The notes beneath the pieces were generated by a model, which ran no database searches, was not told the origin of the DNA, and saw only the letters and a program-made list of their open reading frames with translations. The translations under genes were made by a program, and so were the position numbers. Below are positions 5,790 through 5,816 of a stretch of DNA of 5,816 nucleotides, one piece after another; the first letter of the stretch is position 1; every line of letters begins with the position of its first letter. Location of the stretch: the NCBI GenBank assembly GCA_964361795.1, contig CAYIBZ010000035.1:1-5816 (forward strand). Direction: 5' to 3'. The DNA comes from CAYIBZ01 sp964361795 (lineage in GTDB: Bacteria; Patescibacteriota; Minisyncoccia; UBA6257; WO2-44-18).

Positions 5790-5816
5790 AATTTCCATCT
5801 TTTTCTCTTCCAGCCC

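Noticed and set aside
5788..5816. Possible C-terminus of a convergent minus-strand gene (stop TAA complement at 5788-5790)
   Set aside because: Only eight codons are open before the window edge, with no recognisable sequence, so it cannot be told from chance.

Overview
The window reads as ordinary chromosomal DNA from a bacterium, most likely a member of the Candidate Phyla Radiation (Patescibacteria, probably Parcubacteria). This placement is inferred from the wording of the proteins (an unusually short SMC with the NQG...ERREMIEEVLGLRQF head signature, an FtsH-like protein with divergent motifs, a compact RNase III) and from the tight packing. No marker gene here settles the taxonomy. All five genes lie on the + strand, all end in TAA, and none has an in-frame TGA, so the standard code fits and UGA recoding is unlikely. 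A 100-N run at 1432-1531 shows that the sequence is a scaffold.

Layout: (1) 1-36, a leader fragment holding two copies of a 13-base word with a 14-base period. (2) nusB (37-498) and rnc (498-1190) share one base in a TAATG junction. (3) A 59-base spacer with a consensus Shine-Dalgarno, then an ftsH-like gene (1250-2866) interrupted by the gap, closed by an intrinsic terminator at 2865-2887. (4) A short AT-rich spacer and an smc-like gene (2917-5094), starting without a Shine-Dalgarno. (5) A near-consensus extended -10 promoter overlapping the end of smc (5081-5109), a leader of about 60 bases, and apt (5176-5757) with a consensus Shine-Dalgarno, closed by a strong terminator at 5768-5789. No RNA gene, CRISPR array or mobile element is visible, and no gene-free stretch exceeds 300 bases.

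Functionally these are housekeeping genes. NusB and RNase III both act on rRNA (antitermination, then precursor processing), which makes their translational coupling sensible. FtsH is a membrane-anchored ATP-dependent protease. SMC organises and segregates the chromosome. Apt salvages adenine, which suits a host with reduced nucleotide biosynthesis. The rnc-smc neighbourhood known from Firmicutes is recognisable, but an ftsH-like unit lies between the two.

I do not see a convincing new multi-gene system. The points most worth a second look are the SMC-like protein, whose arms are short and which has no recognisable hinge domain; the FtsH-like protein, where Glu replaces the second arginine of the second region of homology; and the gap, which is probably shorter than the DNA it replaces and hides the second membrane segment.
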